In this document: piece after piece, positions 34,277 to 45,724 of the stretch
How positions within the stretch are numbered: position 1 is the first letter of the stretch
How the letters are laid out: each line of letters begins with the position of its first letter
DNA from: Halomonas sp. QHL1
GTDB taxonomy: Bacteria; Pseudomonadota; Gammaproteobacteria; Pseudomonadales; Halomonadaceae
Reading direction: 5' to 3'
Assembly: GCF_001882345.1 (NCBI RefSeq)
Contig: NZ_MINL01000001.1
Span: 3,729,852-3,793,851, forward strand
DNA: 64,000 nucleotides
Made by a program: the position numbers and the translations under genes
Notes under the pieces: generated by a model
Told to the model about the DNA's origin: nothing
Seen by the model: only the letters and a program-made list of their open reading frames with translations
Database searches by the model: none

Positions 34277-34442
34277 GATGAACTTCCTTATTGTCGTCTT
34301 ATGAACGTCACCCGCGTAGACGCGGCAAACTCATGCATAAAGCTTAGTTGATGTTGATACGTTGACACAAAGGTTCACAGTTAACCCGCCGATGGCCGAT
34401 ATACAATGCCTGCATTCTCAACGATGAGCACCGAGGTGCAGC

Positions 34443-34961
34443 ATGGTACGTCGTCCTATGATGGTTAACTTTGTGGTTTGCATCGTCGCGGCGGGACTAG
34501 CCTTGCTTTCGACCCATGCTATCGCTCTGGAGCCGCCTAAAGGCACGGTGATATTGGTGGTAAGTGGCAAGGTGGGGCAGACAAATGTGGGTGATGAGGC
34601 GCATTTCGACAAAGCGATGTTGGAGGCCTTGGAGCAGCACGAAACCATTACGCACACGCCCTGGTACGACGGCGAAGTAAGCTTCTCCGGCCCATTGGGA
34701 CGGGCCATATTGGAGGCCGCTGGTGCTGAAGGTGAAAGTATGCGCGTAGTGGCACTCAATGAGTACGCGTCAACGATACCCGTCAGTGATTTTGAGAATT
34801 ACGATATGATTTTTGCTATGCAGGCGAACGGCCAAGCATTGCGTGTTCGGGATCAGGGGCCGCTATTTGTTATTTACCCTTTTGACCAGCACCCTGAACT
34901 TTTGAACGAAGAGATTCTTATGCGCTCGGTGTGGCAGGTGGCGCGCATCGACGTTGAATAA
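34443..34961 (+). CDS. periplasmic molybdopterin-oxidoreductase-like protein
   Basis: A 172-residue exported protein. A signal peptide (FVVCIVAAGLALLSTHAIAL) is followed by a compact domain with VILVVSGKVGQTN, THTPWYDGEVSFSGPLGRAILEAAGA, MRVVALNEYASTIPVSDFENYDMIFA and LRVRDQGPLFVIYPFD. This pattern resembles the sulfite-oxidase-type molybdopterin-binding fold, but a cofactor-binding cysteine is not evident, so it may be a ligand sensor and not an enzyme. It is 18 bases upstream of the hybrid kinase gene and probably feeds signal to it. Confidence 0.7.
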   Translation: MVRRPMMVNFVVCIVAAGLALLSTHAIALEPPKGTVILVVSGKVGQTNVGDEAHFDKAMLEALEQHETITHTPWYDGEVSFSGPLGRAILEAAGAEGESMRVVALNEYASTIPVSDFENYDMIFAMQANGQALRVRDQGPLFVIYPFDQHPELLNEEILMRSVWQVARIDVE

Positions 34962-34979
34962 AATAACCGGATAATTGCC

Positions 34980-37222
<2,243 letters not shown>

Positions 37223-37223
<1 letters not shown>

Positions 37224-37460
37224 GCAGCCATTACCTGGGCCTGTGATTGCTCACACATCCAAGCGTTAAAGGCAGCTGCGGTGAGTGGCCGAGAAATAAA
37301 GTAACCCTGACCCACCGCACAACCTGCTTCGACCAACATAGGGCTGGCTTTCGCGCGAGCTCCGCTAGGCTGCTCGTTCATATCCCTGCTGACGCAGTAA
37401 CATCTTCCCCAGCAATTGCACATCAAGATCATCATCAATAATTAAAGCATTAGACAGCAT
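37223..37460 (-). pseudogene. deleted REC-EAL response regulator gene
   Basis: An intact ribosome site (AAAGGA) and ATG at 37460 open a receiver domain: NALIIDDDLDVQLLGKMLLRQQGY has the acidic triad and first helix. The frame ends at a TAG (37365-37367) after 31 codons. In another frame just beyond, MLVEAGCAVGQGYFISRPL and FNAWM are the C-terminal end of an EAL phosphodiesterase domain. Roughly 350 residues between are missing, so the gene is a deletion relic of a RocR-like cyclic-di-GMP regulator. It is convergent with the hybrid kinase gene. Confidence 0.75.
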
Positions 37461-37552
37461 AGTGATTCCTTTGATGACCCCATACTCTTAGCTATTCGTT
37501 ATCGGGTGGCGCGGTAGTTCGAAAGGAAAATGCTTAAAGCTAATTGGTTAAA

Positions 37553-37580
37553 TTCCTTGGGCCTATGAAAGCCCAAGGAA
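37553..37580 (-). terminator. terminator after the chemoreceptor gene
   Basis: TTCCTTGGGC / GCCCAAGGAA, ten pairs with an eight-base loop. On the minus strand a short TTT follows. It is 19 bases past the stop of the gene at 37599. Confidence 0.7.
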
Positions 37581-37598
37581 GGAAAAGGTACAGACTGC

Positions 37599-39275
37599 TT
37601 AGAACGATTCCCACTCGGGTTGCGGGGGGCTCACCACACGTCGTTGAGCCACAGGCGTCGTCGCAGGCCTGCGTGCTGTCGAGGTGAGTGCTGCTTTGCC
37701 AAGGGCTTGTTGCTCGTTAGCATTGCTGAGTTTGAAGGCTCCCACTAGCACGCCCAATCGCTCGGCTTGTTCTCTTAGCTCCGCCGCAGCAGCGCTGGAC
37801 TCTTCCACCATGGAGGCGTTGTGTTGGGTCATGCTATCCAGCTCGTTGACCGCATCGTTGACTTGCCCGATACCCACACTCTGTTCTTTCGCACCGGCGC
37901 TAATTTCGGCAATCACGTCGGCCACACGCTCGATGCTTTTTACCATCTCCTGCATGGTTACGCCGGTTTGTTTGACTTGGTTAACGCCTGATTTTGTGCG
38001 GCTTAACGACGTATTGATCAAATCGGCAATATTTTTGGATGCATCACTGGAACGGCTGGCCAATATACGCACCTCTTGGGCAACTACCGCAAAGCCCCGC
38101 CCATGCTCTCCTGCGCGGGCGGCCTCTACCGACGCATTCAGCGCCAGGATATTGGTTTGAAAAGCGATGCTATCAATCAGATTGACGATGTTACTGATTT
38201 CAGATGAAGAGTCGTTAATCGTATCCATGGTTTGCTCAACGCTGTGCATGGAGTTTAAGCCTTGTTGAGCGAGGTCTCGGGTTGAAAGCGCCAGTTGATC
38301 AGCCTGCTGGGCTGAGTCAGAGGCGTTGTTGACCACCGCCGCGATTTGCTCCATAGAAGCTGAGGTTTGCTGCAAGTTCGCCGCGGCTTGTTCTGTACGT
38401 GCTGCAAGTTCTTGACTGCCTTTAGCAATTTCACTTGAGGCATGTTGAAGACTAACCGTACTACTACTAACTGACTGAAGCGTATCGTCAATGCGTTTAA
38501 TAAAGGCATTAAACTGTTGTGCCAATTCACCAATTTCATCACGGCGTTGGCTCTCAATGCGCGCGGTTAAATCGCCATCGCCTTCTGTGATCTCTTTAAT
38601 ACGCCCACTAATTTGACGAATGGCGCGGGACATCATTAGCGGACCCAATAGAGCGACAAGCACTGCCGCAATAAAAACGATGAGGGCAAAAATAATAGTT
38701 GAAGTTTGTTGTAGCTTGATTCTTGACAAAGCTTCTGATTGTGCTTGCTGGGTTGCGGTGTCAATACTTTGTCCGGATATATCATATACCTCACGTAATG
38801 CTTCAAAATTATCTTTCGATGAAATAGATAGAACTTCTAGCGCCTCTTCAGTTTCTCCAGATCTGTGTAAATAAATTACATGCTCAGCTCCTTGCCGCCA
38901 ATTACTATATAGAAATTCGAAGTTTTCTAAATGAGTAGTTAGCTCTGGGTGTTTCTGCATCAGTTCGGCATATTGTTCCAGTTTATCGTAGGCCTGCTGG
39001 GCATTCTCTTCAAAATCGGTTGCTAATATTGTTGCTTGTTCTGTATTAGGGTCTGACATTACATATCTAATCTCAGCAACACGAGCTTGATAAAGATCCC
39101 GGTCGCCGTTAAGTGTGGCTGAAGTAGCCGGAATATAGTTAGTGATAAACGTATCTAAGCGACTTTTTACCGTGTTAACCAGTAGTGCATCGGCTACCAC
39201 AATTAACAATAGCGCTAAAGCGACGCTAATAAAGGCAAGTGCATACTTAACTTTTATCTGATGGAGGCGGTTCAT
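37599..39275 (-). CDS. methyl-accepting chemotaxis protein
   Basis: A 558-residue class of Tar-like receptor. Membrane segment 1 (YALAFISVALALLLIVVADALLV) is followed by a periplasmic four-helix-type sensor domain (about 35-190), segment 2 (TIIFALIVFIAAVLVALLG), HAMP, and the signalling domain with the hairpin tip SIAFQTNILALNASVEAARAGEHGRGFAVVAQEVRILA. A closing pentapeptide-like WESF may help recruit CheR. The start at ATG 39275 follows CCGGAG. The ligand is unknown. No chemotaxis genes adjoin. Confidence 0.93.
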   Translation of the reverse strand: MNRLHQIKVKYALAFISVALALLLIVVADALLVNTVKSRLDTFITNYIPATSATLNGDRDLYQARVAEIRYVMSDPNTEQATILATDFEENAQQAYDKLEQYAELMQKHPELTTHLENFEFLYSNWRQGAEHVIYLHRSGETEEALEVLSISSKDNFEALREVYDISGQSIDTATQQAQSEALSRIKLQQTSTIIFALIVFIAAVLVALLGPLMMSRAIRQISGRIKEITEGDGDLTARIESQRRDEIGELAQQFNAFIKRIDDTLQSVSSSTVSLQHASSEIAKGSQELAARTEQAAANLQQTSASMEQIAAVVNNASDSAQQADQLALSTRDLAQQGLNSMHSVEQTMDTINDSSSEISNIVNLIDSIAFQTNILALNASVEAARAGEHGRGFAVVAQEVRILASRSSDASKNIADLINTSLSRTKSGVNQVKQTGVTMQEMVKSIERVADVIAEISAGAKEQSVGIGQVNDAVNELDSMTQHNASMVEESSAAAAELREQAERLGVLVGAFKLSNANEQQALGKAALTSTARRPATTPVAQRRVVSPPQPEWESF

Positions 39276-39439
39276 ATGTGCCACTCCGGTAGTGGAAAAA
39301 GATGAGAGCACATTACCTTTAAAGCATTACTTTGGTCGATAGCTTTATGATGCTTGTCACTTTTGTTCACGTTCTATGCTTAAGTAACTTTATAACAAGA
39401 AAGTTAGTTTTATAATAAGAACGATTTATATTTGAGAGG

Positions 39440-41305
39440 TTATTTGTACCCAGCCGCTTGCAGTTGAAAAAGCTTCGCATAGCGGCCATTTTCAGCAAGC
39501 AACTCTTCATGGGTGCCACGCTCGATAATATGTCCCTGATTGATAACAAGAATGAGATCAGCACTGCGTACTGTGGAAAAACGGTGGGAGATCAGAATGG
39601 CCATCTTGTCGCGGCTGTGTTCGCGAAAGCGGGTGAATATCTCGGCTTCTGCGGCGGCATCCATGGCGGCAGTGGGCTCATCCAGGACCAAAATATCTGC
39701 GTTCTCTCGCATATAGGCCCTTGAGAGGGCAATTTTCTGCCACTGGCCGCCGGAGAGCTCTTGGCCATTTTTAAACCAGCGGCCCAACTGGGTTTGATAG
39801 CCGCTGGCCATGCGTGAAATAAACTCATCCGCCATCCCGTGCCGTGCGGCTTGCTGCCAGCGCTGTTCATCGTCAAAGGCATGGGTATCGCCAACGCCAA
39901 GGTTCTCACCCACCTGTAGCTGATAGCGCACGAAGTCCTGAAAGATGACGCCGGTGCGCTCACGCAGTGCTTGGGTGCTCCAATCCCGCAGGTCGCTGCC
40001 ATCTAGCAGAATACGCCCCTGGGTCGGGTGGTAGAGCCGCGTGAGCAGTTTGATAAGGGTAGTCTTTCCCGAGCCGTTTTCGCCCACCAAGGCAAGGCTT
40101 TGCCCAGGGGCGAGGTGCAACGAGATATCGTGGAGAACCGGATTTTGGAGAGAATCGCCGCCGCCAGGGTAGGAGAAGCTAACGTGCTCAAAGCGTAGCC
40201 CGTCCCCGGGCACAACACCCTGGGTTAGCGTCCCGTTTTCACCCTCTACCGGCTGCTCCAGATACTCGTAAAGATTGGATAGGTAAAGGTTATCTTCGTA
40301 CATGCCGCTGATCGCGGTAAGGCTGGCGGAGAGCGCCGCCTGGCCCTGCTTGAAAACCATTAAATACATGGTCATTTGACCCAGGGTCAGTGCCCCGGCA
40401 ATTGTTTCAATCACCACCCAGCCGTAGGCAGCGTAAAACGTTAAGGTGCCGAGCAGGCCGAGCAGAAATCCCCAACTTTCCCGGCGAAGGGTTAAACGAC
40501 GATCTTCTGCAAACAACTGGGTAAAAATATCGCGGTAGCGTTTAAGAAACAGCCCTTCAAGCCCGAATAGCTTGACCTCTTTAATGCTGTCTTCCCGTGC
40601 AAGCACCGTCTCTAAATAGATTTGCATACGGGTTTGCGGCGAGCGCCAGCGAAACAACCGAAAAGCATCGCCCGAGAATTTGGCTTCCGAGATAAATACC
40701 GGCAGGGCGCCCGCCACCAAGATCAACAGTGCCCAGGGGGAAAACTGCACTAGCAGTACCCCAAAGCTACCTAGCGAGATCGCATTTTGCAGCAGTCCAA
40801 AGGTTTTGTTCACCAGCGCAAGTGGGCGTGTAGACGCTTCACGCCGCGCCCGGGTGAGCTGGTCGTAAAGTTCTGAGTCCTCAAACTGGCTAAGTGATAG
40901 CTGGCCGGCTTTCTCCAGAATCATCACATTGACCTTCTGCCCCAATAGCGCTCTTAACAACGACTGCTGGGCAGAAAGGCCGCGCTGAGCTAGGGCAATC
41001 AGCGCAATAATGACGGCTTCAATCCCCACCAGCTTTAGTACCGGTGCAATGGACACTAGCAGGTTGGGATCAGTGGTTGCTTGATGATCGTCCATGGCAC
41101 TTACCACGCCATCCACAATCAATTGGCCGACCCAGGCAGCCACGGCGGGAAGCACACCCGCGACCAAGGTACACAGCGCTAAGCCCAGCATCATCCAGCG
41201 GGAGGTGTCCCACACCAAGCCAAGGGCGCGGCGGCTATAACGGAACACGCCAAAAAAGCCGCTTAGCGGTGAGGAGGAAGTAGATCCAGAAGGTGGTGGT
41301 GACAT
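39440..41305 (-). CDS. ABC exporter, fused permease and ATPase
   Basis: A 621-residue half-transporter. The N-terminal transmembrane domain (about 35-340) has six segments, and the C-terminal ATPase shows Walker A GENGSGKTTLI, Q-loop VIFQDFVRYQ, signature LSGGQWQKIALSRA, Walker B ILVLDEPTAAMD and switch ISHRFST. It would work as a homodimer. The substrate is not evident; lipid, peptide or drug export are usual for this group. No neighbouring gene suggests a cargo. Confidence 0.9.
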   Translation of the reverse strand: MSPPPSGSTSSSPLSGFFGVFRYSRRALGLVWDTSRWMMLGLALCTLVAGVLPAVAAWVGQLIVDGVVSAMDDHQATTDPNLLVSIAPVLKLVGIEAVIIALIALAQRGLSAQQSLLRALLGQKVNVMILEKAGQLSLSQFEDSELYDQLTRARREASTRPLALVNKTFGLLQNAISLGSFGVLLVQFSPWALLILVAGALPVFISEAKFSGDAFRLFRWRSPQTRMQIYLETVLAREDSIKEVKLFGLEGLFLKRYRDIFTQLFAEDRRLTLRRESWGFLLGLLGTLTFYAAYGWVVIETIAGALTLGQMTMYLMVFKQGQAALSASLTAISGMYEDNLYLSNLYEYLEQPVEGENGTLTQGVVPGDGLRFEHVSFSYPGGGDSLQNPVLHDISLHLAPGQSLALVGENGSGKTTLIKLLTRLYHPTQGRILLDGSDLRDWSTQALRERTGVIFQDFVRYQLQVGENLGVGDTHAFDDEQRWQQAARHGMADEFISRMASGYQTQLGRWFKNGQELSGGQWQKIALSRAYMRENADILVLDEPTAAMDAAAEAEIFTRFREHSRDKMAILISHRFSTVRSADLILVINQGHIIERGTHEELLAENGRYAKLFQLQAAGYK

Positions 41306-41377
41306 AGTTGGACAGACAGGTATCTAACAAAAAAGGAGTGCCATGATGCGGTGGTTAAGCGTGGATAGCCAGCTCAA

Positions 41378-41408
41378 CCGCCGGTTGCCTTCAACGGCAA
41401 CGCGGCGG
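41378..41408. other. GC-rich hairpin after ggt
   Basis: CCGCCGGTTGCC pairs imperfectly with GGCAAC..GCGGCGG around a short loop. There is no U-run; it lies between ggt and the ABC gene on the same strand. Confidence 0.4.
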
Positions 41409-41432
41409 AGAGAGAATTACCTGTATAGGTAT

Positions 41433-43040
41433 TTACCAGGGTAGCACTGCCCCGTCGGTGCGCGGCTCGGTGCCGCCTTGCAATACGCCCGTTTTAGTGT
41501 TGCGCAGAATGATTTGCCCACGGCCAAAGCTGATGGAATCGGCAACTTTGACGATGTCGTGGCCACGGCGGGCCAGCGCAAGCGCTAAGTGATTAGGGAA
41601 GTCGGCTTCCACTTCGATGGTCTTGCCTTTGGTCCACTTCCAACGTGGCATATCGAGGGCCGCTTGGGGGTTAAGCTGATCTTCTAGCATCGCCGTTACC
41701 ACCTGCACATGACCTTGGGGCTGCATATAGCCACCCATCACGCCAAACGGTCCAACGGCTTGGTTATCTTTGGTGATAAAGCCGGGGATGATGGTGTGAT
41801 AGGTGCGTTTGCCTGGCGCCAAAGCATTGGGATGCTGGGGGTCGAGTGAGAACGACCAGCCGCGGTTCTGCAGGCTGATGCCAGTGCCGGGAACGACCAT
41901 GCCCGAGCCAAAGCCTTTAAAGTTACTTTGAATCAGTGACACCATATTGCCATCGCTGTCAGCTGTTGCCAGATACACCGTGCCGCCCTGAATCGGGTTG
42001 CCGTGTACTGGGTCAACCGCCTGTTCGCCAATCAGTGCAGCACGCGACTTCAAATAGTCGTCGGCAAGCATCTGATCAACAGTGGGGCGCATAGCATCCA
42101 GATCGGTAACGTGCGCAAAGCCATCGACGTAAGCCAGTTTGGTGGCTTCAATGCGACGGTGGAGCGTTTCGACCGGGTCTCGCCCTTCGTCGCCTAAGTG
42201 CTCCAGCATACCCAGCGCTTGCAGCACAATCATGCCGCTGCCATTGGGCGGTATCTCCCAAATATCATGGCCTTTGTAGCGAACGCTAATCGGGTCGACC
42301 CACTCCGGCTGGTAAGCCGCCAGGTCTTCTTTGCGCAACAGGCCGCCGTGTTCGCGGGAAAAGGCGTCGATAGCCTCGGCCAGTTCGCCCTCATAAAATG
42401 CCTTGCCGTGGGTATCGGCAATCGCTTTTAGGCTTTTAGCATGGCCTTCCGAGCGCCACAGTTCACCCGCTTCCGGTGCTCGACCTTCGGGGGCAAACGT
42501 ATCAAACCAAGGTTTGAAAGAAGCCTCGCTATAGGCCGAATAGTTGGTGAAGGCGTCCTTCCACATTTGATGAATGACGGGAGAGACAGGGAAACCTTCT
42601 TCTGCCAGCGCAATGGCAGGGGCTAGCAACTCTGCAAACGGCAGCTTGCCAAAGCGCTCAGACAGTGCCGCCCATGCAGCAGGAGCGCCGGGTACCGTAA
42701 CAGGCAGCATGCCGTGGTTTGGCACGGTGTCGTGGCCGAGTGCTTTCAGCGCTTCAATGGTAGCCGCTTGCGGTGCAGGGCCGCTGGCATTAAGGCCATG
42801 CAGTTTGCCGTCGACCCAGACAATAGCAAAGGCATCGCTTCCTATCCCATTCGACGTGGGTTCCACTACCGTTAATGCAGCGGCGGCGGCAATCGCGGCA
42901 TCAATCGCATTGCCCCCTTGCTGCAGTATGTTAATACCCACCTGCGCCGCTAATGGTTGAGAAGTAGCGACCATGCCACGTTTACCGAATGTGGCCATTC
43001 GGCGTGAGGCACTGGGGTAGTAGAGTGCATCGTGTTGCAT
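41433..43040 (-). CDS. ggt: gamma-glutamyltransferase
   Basis: A 535-residue Ntn-hydrolase that splits gamma-glutamyl bonds, as in glutathione. It lacks an evident signal peptide, placing it in the cytoplasm-type, DUF-like GGT group. MVATSQPLAAQVGINILQQGGNAIDAAIAAA, ASGPAPQAAT and PNHGMLPVTVPGAPAAW form the large-subunit part. GGTVYLATADSDGNMVSLIQSNF holds the self-cleavage threonine that starts the small subunit, with GTGISLQNRG and MGGYMQPQGHVQV after it. It follows the two chromate-transporter halves in the same direction by 51 bases, so they may form one operon. Confidence 0.9.
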   Translation of the reverse strand: MQHDALYYPSASRRMATFGKRGMVATSQPLAAQVGINILQQGGNAIDAAIAAAAALTVVEPTSNGIGSDAFAIVWVDGKLHGLNASGPAPQAATIEALKALGHDTVPNHGMLPVTVPGAPAAWAALSERFGKLPFAELLAPAIALAEEGFPVSPVIHQMWKDAFTNYSAYSEASFKPWFDTFAPEGRAPEAGELWRSEGHAKSLKAIADTHGKAFYEGELAEAIDAFSREHGGLLRKEDLAAYQPEWVDPISVRYKGHDIWEIPPNGSGMIVLQALGMLEHLGDEGRDPVETLHRRIEATKLAYVDGFAHVTDLDAMRPTVDQMLADDYLKSRAALIGEQAVDPVHGNPIQGGTVYLATADSDGNMVSLIQSNFKGFGSGMVVPGTGISLQNRGWSFSLDPQHPNALAPGKRTYHTIIPGFITKDNQAVGPFGVMGGYMQPQGHVQVVTAMLEDQLNPQAALDMPRWKWTKGKTIEVEADFPNHLALALARRGHDIVKVADSISFGRGQIILRNTKTGVLQGGTEPRTDGAVLPW

Positions 43041-43091
43041 GTGAATCCTTACATTTTGGTCAGCGGTTTAAGTCTTGGCCTATATTGACGT

Positions 43092-43622
43092 TCAACTAAT
43101 AAAAAGTGCGCCATAAACCAGGGCGCCCATGACCACAAAAGCCGGGTGCGTTTTGAAGCGCATCAGTGCAATAGCCGCGACTACCCCGATGATAAGCGTG
43201 TGAATTGTGCCGCTAGAGTTGAGGCTTTCGAGCAGGAACCCCAGCGTTAGCCAAGCCATCATCATGGCAATGACCGGACGAACCCATTGGCTCATGCGCT
43301 TAACCCGGGGAGAGTCGCGGTGACGATACAGCAGCCCTAGTGCGCCAAGCATCAAAAGCAACGTTGGTATAACCGTGGCGGCTACTGCGATGAACGCACC
43401 GCCAATGCCCGCGACTTCATAACCCACATAGCCAGCCATTTTGGTGGCGATAGGGCTAGGCAGCGCGTTGCCCAAGGCGAGGGTTTCAGCGAAGGTTTGC
43501 GCGGTCATCCAGCCATAACGGCCAACTACTTCGGCCTCAATCAGTGGAATAATGGCGGGGCCACCGCCGTAGCCGATAATGTTGGGGATGAAAAAGGCTA
43601 AGAAGAGGTCCCAATAAATCAT
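43092..43622 (-). CDS. chromate transporter family, second half subunit
   Basis: A 176-residue CHR-domain membrane protein with about five segments. IIGYGGGPAIIPLIEAEVV, LGNALPSPIATKMAGYVGYEVAG and TLLLMLGALGLLYR are the domain hallmarks. Its start overlaps the stop of the first half by four bases (ATGA), so the two are made together and likely form a heterodimer equivalent to full-length ChrA. Chromate efflux is the named family role, but the true anion is unproven here. Confidence 0.88.
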   Translation of the reverse strand: MIYWDLFLAFFIPNIIGYGGGPAIIPLIEAEVVGRYGWMTAQTFAETLALGNALPSPIATKMAGYVGYEVAGIGGAFIAVAATVIPTLLLMLGALGLLYRHRDSPRVKRMSQWVRPVIAMMMAWLTLGFLLESLNSSGTIHTLIIGVVAAIALMRFKTHPAFVVMGALVYGALFIS

Positions 43623-44188
43623 GCTGCCCCCTCCGCTTTTTGCTTACCGACAGGTCGTAGGAGAGCGGCAACGAGAATGGCGCCAATCACCCAACCAGGG
43701 TGAATGCCAAGCCAGTAGATCAACCCTGCGGCAATAATGGCCATGGCAATACTGATCAGCCAGCCAAGGGCGGCCTGTGATTTATCAAAAAAATCCCAGG
43801 TGAGTTGTGCCATCATCACCATTACCACAGGCATGACCGCTTGGCCCATACCGCGAATCCATGCCACATCGCGGTATCGGCTGAAAATGCCTAACATGAC
43901 AATCATTGTCACAATCATCGGGACGATAATGGCAATGACGGCGGCGATACAGCCGGTTATGCCGGCCACACGGTAGCCAATATAGCCGGGCATTTTGGTG
44001 GCAATTGGACCGGGTAAGGTATTGCCAATCGCCAAGACGTCAGCAAACTCTTCGTCGGTTAGCCAGTGGTGGCGGGTGACGACCTCGGCGCGCACTAAGG
44101 GAATCATCGCGGGGCCTCCACCGAAACCAAAGATGCCGACGCGGAAAAAGGCCCAGAAGAGTTGCCAGGAGGCGGCGGGAGGATTCAT
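43619..44188 (-). CDS. chromate transporter family, first half subunit
   Basis: A 189-residue CHR-domain protein, the partner of the gene at 43092-43622. WAFFRVGIFGFGGGPAMIPLVRAEVV, AIGNTLPGPIATKMPGYIGYRVAG and the hydrophobic C-terminal half repeat the motifs seen in the partner. It is the first gene of the leftward unit, divergent from a GntR regulator 180 bases away that may control it. Confidence 0.88.
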   Translation of the reverse strand: MNPPAASWQLFWAFFRVGIFGFGGGPAMIPLVRAEVVTRHHWLTDEEFADVLAIGNTLPGPIATKMPGYIGYRVAGITGCIAAVIAIIVPMIVTMIVMLGIFSRYRDVAWIRGMGQAVMPVVMVMMAQLTWDFFDKSQAALGWLISIAMAIIAAGLIYWLGIHPGWVIGAILVAALLRPVGKQKAEGAA

Positions 44189-44367
44189 GGACGCGCATCC
44201 CGCAGAGCCAACGAGGAGATCAGAAGCATATCCAGACCTTATTTATCGTTTGTAGGTTAAAAAATCGATTATCTTGTCTAAAATAGAATATAGGTAGTGC
44301 TCGATCCGGCGTCAACCGTGAAAAATAGAATGGGCATCGGGAGCTGAGATGAATAAAGGACATCGTC

Positions 44368-45045
44368 ATGAATAATTCTTTACCTACGTCGGCAACGCCA
44401 GCAGGAACTGCATCAAGTCGTGTGTTTGATCATTTACGTAAAGATTTGGTGGGTGGGCGTTTTGTTGCCGGTGAAAAGCTTGCTATCAATGCGCTAAAGG
44501 ATCGCTACCAAGTCGGATTGAGCCCGCTACGGGAAGCGCTCAATAGGTTGGCTGCTTATGGGTTGCTAGTGCAGGAAAATCAGCGCGGTTTTCGCGTGCC
44601 GAAGCTGTCACGGGATGAGCTGGATGATATTTCCCAGATGCGCTTGGAGATGGAAGGGATGGCCTTAGAGCGGGCTATTGCTAACGGTGACTCGCTTTGG
44701 GAAGCCGATTTGTTGGCCGCCGCGCACCGCCTGAAACGAGCTGATATTAGCTTGGATAAAGGCGAGGAGTGGGAGCATCTGCATACTCAGTTTCACCGTA
44801 CATTGGTGGCACCGTGTGGGTCAGTCTGGCTCCTACGTTTCATTGAGCAGTTGCATGACCATTTTGATCGCTACCGTCGCCTGGGGCCAAAAATGCCGAC
44901 GATTCGCCAAGAGCTGGATGAACAGCATCATCAACTCGTGGAGCTGGCACTGCAGCGGGATGCCAAAGCAGCGCGCGAATTAATGGACGACCATATTCAC
45001 AAATCTTATGAAGTCGCCCTGAAGCGCTATCAAGACCACGTGTAG
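44368..45045 (+). CDS. GntR-family regulator with FCD domain
   Basis: A 225-residue regulator. The DNA-binding part (about 15-80) shows VFDHLRKDLVGGRFVAGEKLAINALKDRYQVGLSPLREALNRLAAYGLLVQENQRGFRV. The FCD domain (about 90-215) has MRLEMEGMALERAIANG, HTQFHRTLVAPCGS with ligand-binding His residues and EQHHQLVELALQRD. Divergence from the chr-ggt unit suggests it controls those genes. The shared spacer (44189-44367) is AT-rich near the start but I see no clear palindrome. Confidence 0.87.
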   Translation: MNNSLPTSATPAGTASSRVFDHLRKDLVGGRFVAGEKLAINALKDRYQVGLSPLREALNRLAAYGLLVQENQRGFRVPKLSRDELDDISQMRLEMEGMALERAIANGDSLWEADLLAAAHRLKRADISLDKGEEWEHLHTQFHRTLVAPCGSVWLLRFIEQLHDHFDRYRRLGPKMPTIRQELDEQHHQLVELALQRDAKAARELMDDHIHKSYEVALKRYQDHV

Positions 45046-45133
45046 TTTGTAACAAACATTAGCAACCAACAGTTGGTAAACTGCCGCGCATAGGGTGTCG
45101 GTCATCGCCGACCAGATAAGTAAAGAGGGTGCT

Positions 45134-45688
45134 ATGCACACAGATAACCAAATAGTTGCGCAAACGCTGAAATGGGTGCGTACCTTCATTGTGGCGCACG
45201 ATATTTGCCCATTCGCTCAACGGGAGCTAGCGCGTGAAACCATCCGTGTTGAGGTAGTGCGCTCCAAGAAAATCGAAGTGGCGCTTGAGGAGTTGATGGT
45301 CGAAGTACAGTGGCTGGATGAGCATCCGGAAACAGAAACGACGCTGCTGGTATTCCCAACGCTTTTCAAAAGCTTTGATCACTACCTGGATTTTGTTGAG
45401 CTTGCTGAAAGCATTCTTGTGGATCAGGGTTATGAAGGGATCTATCAGCTCGCCACCTTTCATCCCGATTACTGCTTCGACGGTACTGAGCCCGATGATG
45501 CCTCTAACTATACCAATCGCTCACCCTACGCCATGGTGCATCTGCTGCGCGAAGAGAGCGTCGAAAAGGCGATTGAGTTTTACGGCGATACTGACGCTAT
45601 CCCAGAGCGCAATATCGCTAAGTTAACGGCAATGGGCAGTGCCGTCGCTGAGCAACAGCTGCAAGACTGTTTTGACGTGAATGATTAG
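45134..45688 (+). CDS. DUF1415 family protein
   Basis: A 184-residue cytoplasmic protein of the DUF1415 family. Recognisable stretches are WVRTFIVAHDICPFAQREL, LLVFPTLFKSFDHYLDFVELAE, GIYQLATFHPDYCFDGTEPDDASNYTNRSPYAMVHLLREESVE and NIAKLTAMG. The conserved CPFA and HPDYCF cysteines and histidine suggest a redox or metal site, but no function is established. The start at 45134 has AAAGAGGG upstream. Confidence 0.85.
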   Translation: MHTDNQIVAQTLKWVRTFIVAHDICPFAQRELARETIRVEVVRSKKIEVALEELMVEVQWLDEHPETETTLLVFPTLFKSFDHYLDFVELAESILVDQGYEGIYQLATFHPDYCFDGTEPDDASNYTNRSPYAMVHLLREESVEKAIEFYGDTDAIPERNIAKLTAMGSAVAEQQLQDCFDVND

Positions 45689-45724
45689 GGTTTGAGCTGA
45701 ATGGCTGGGATTTGAAATTAACAG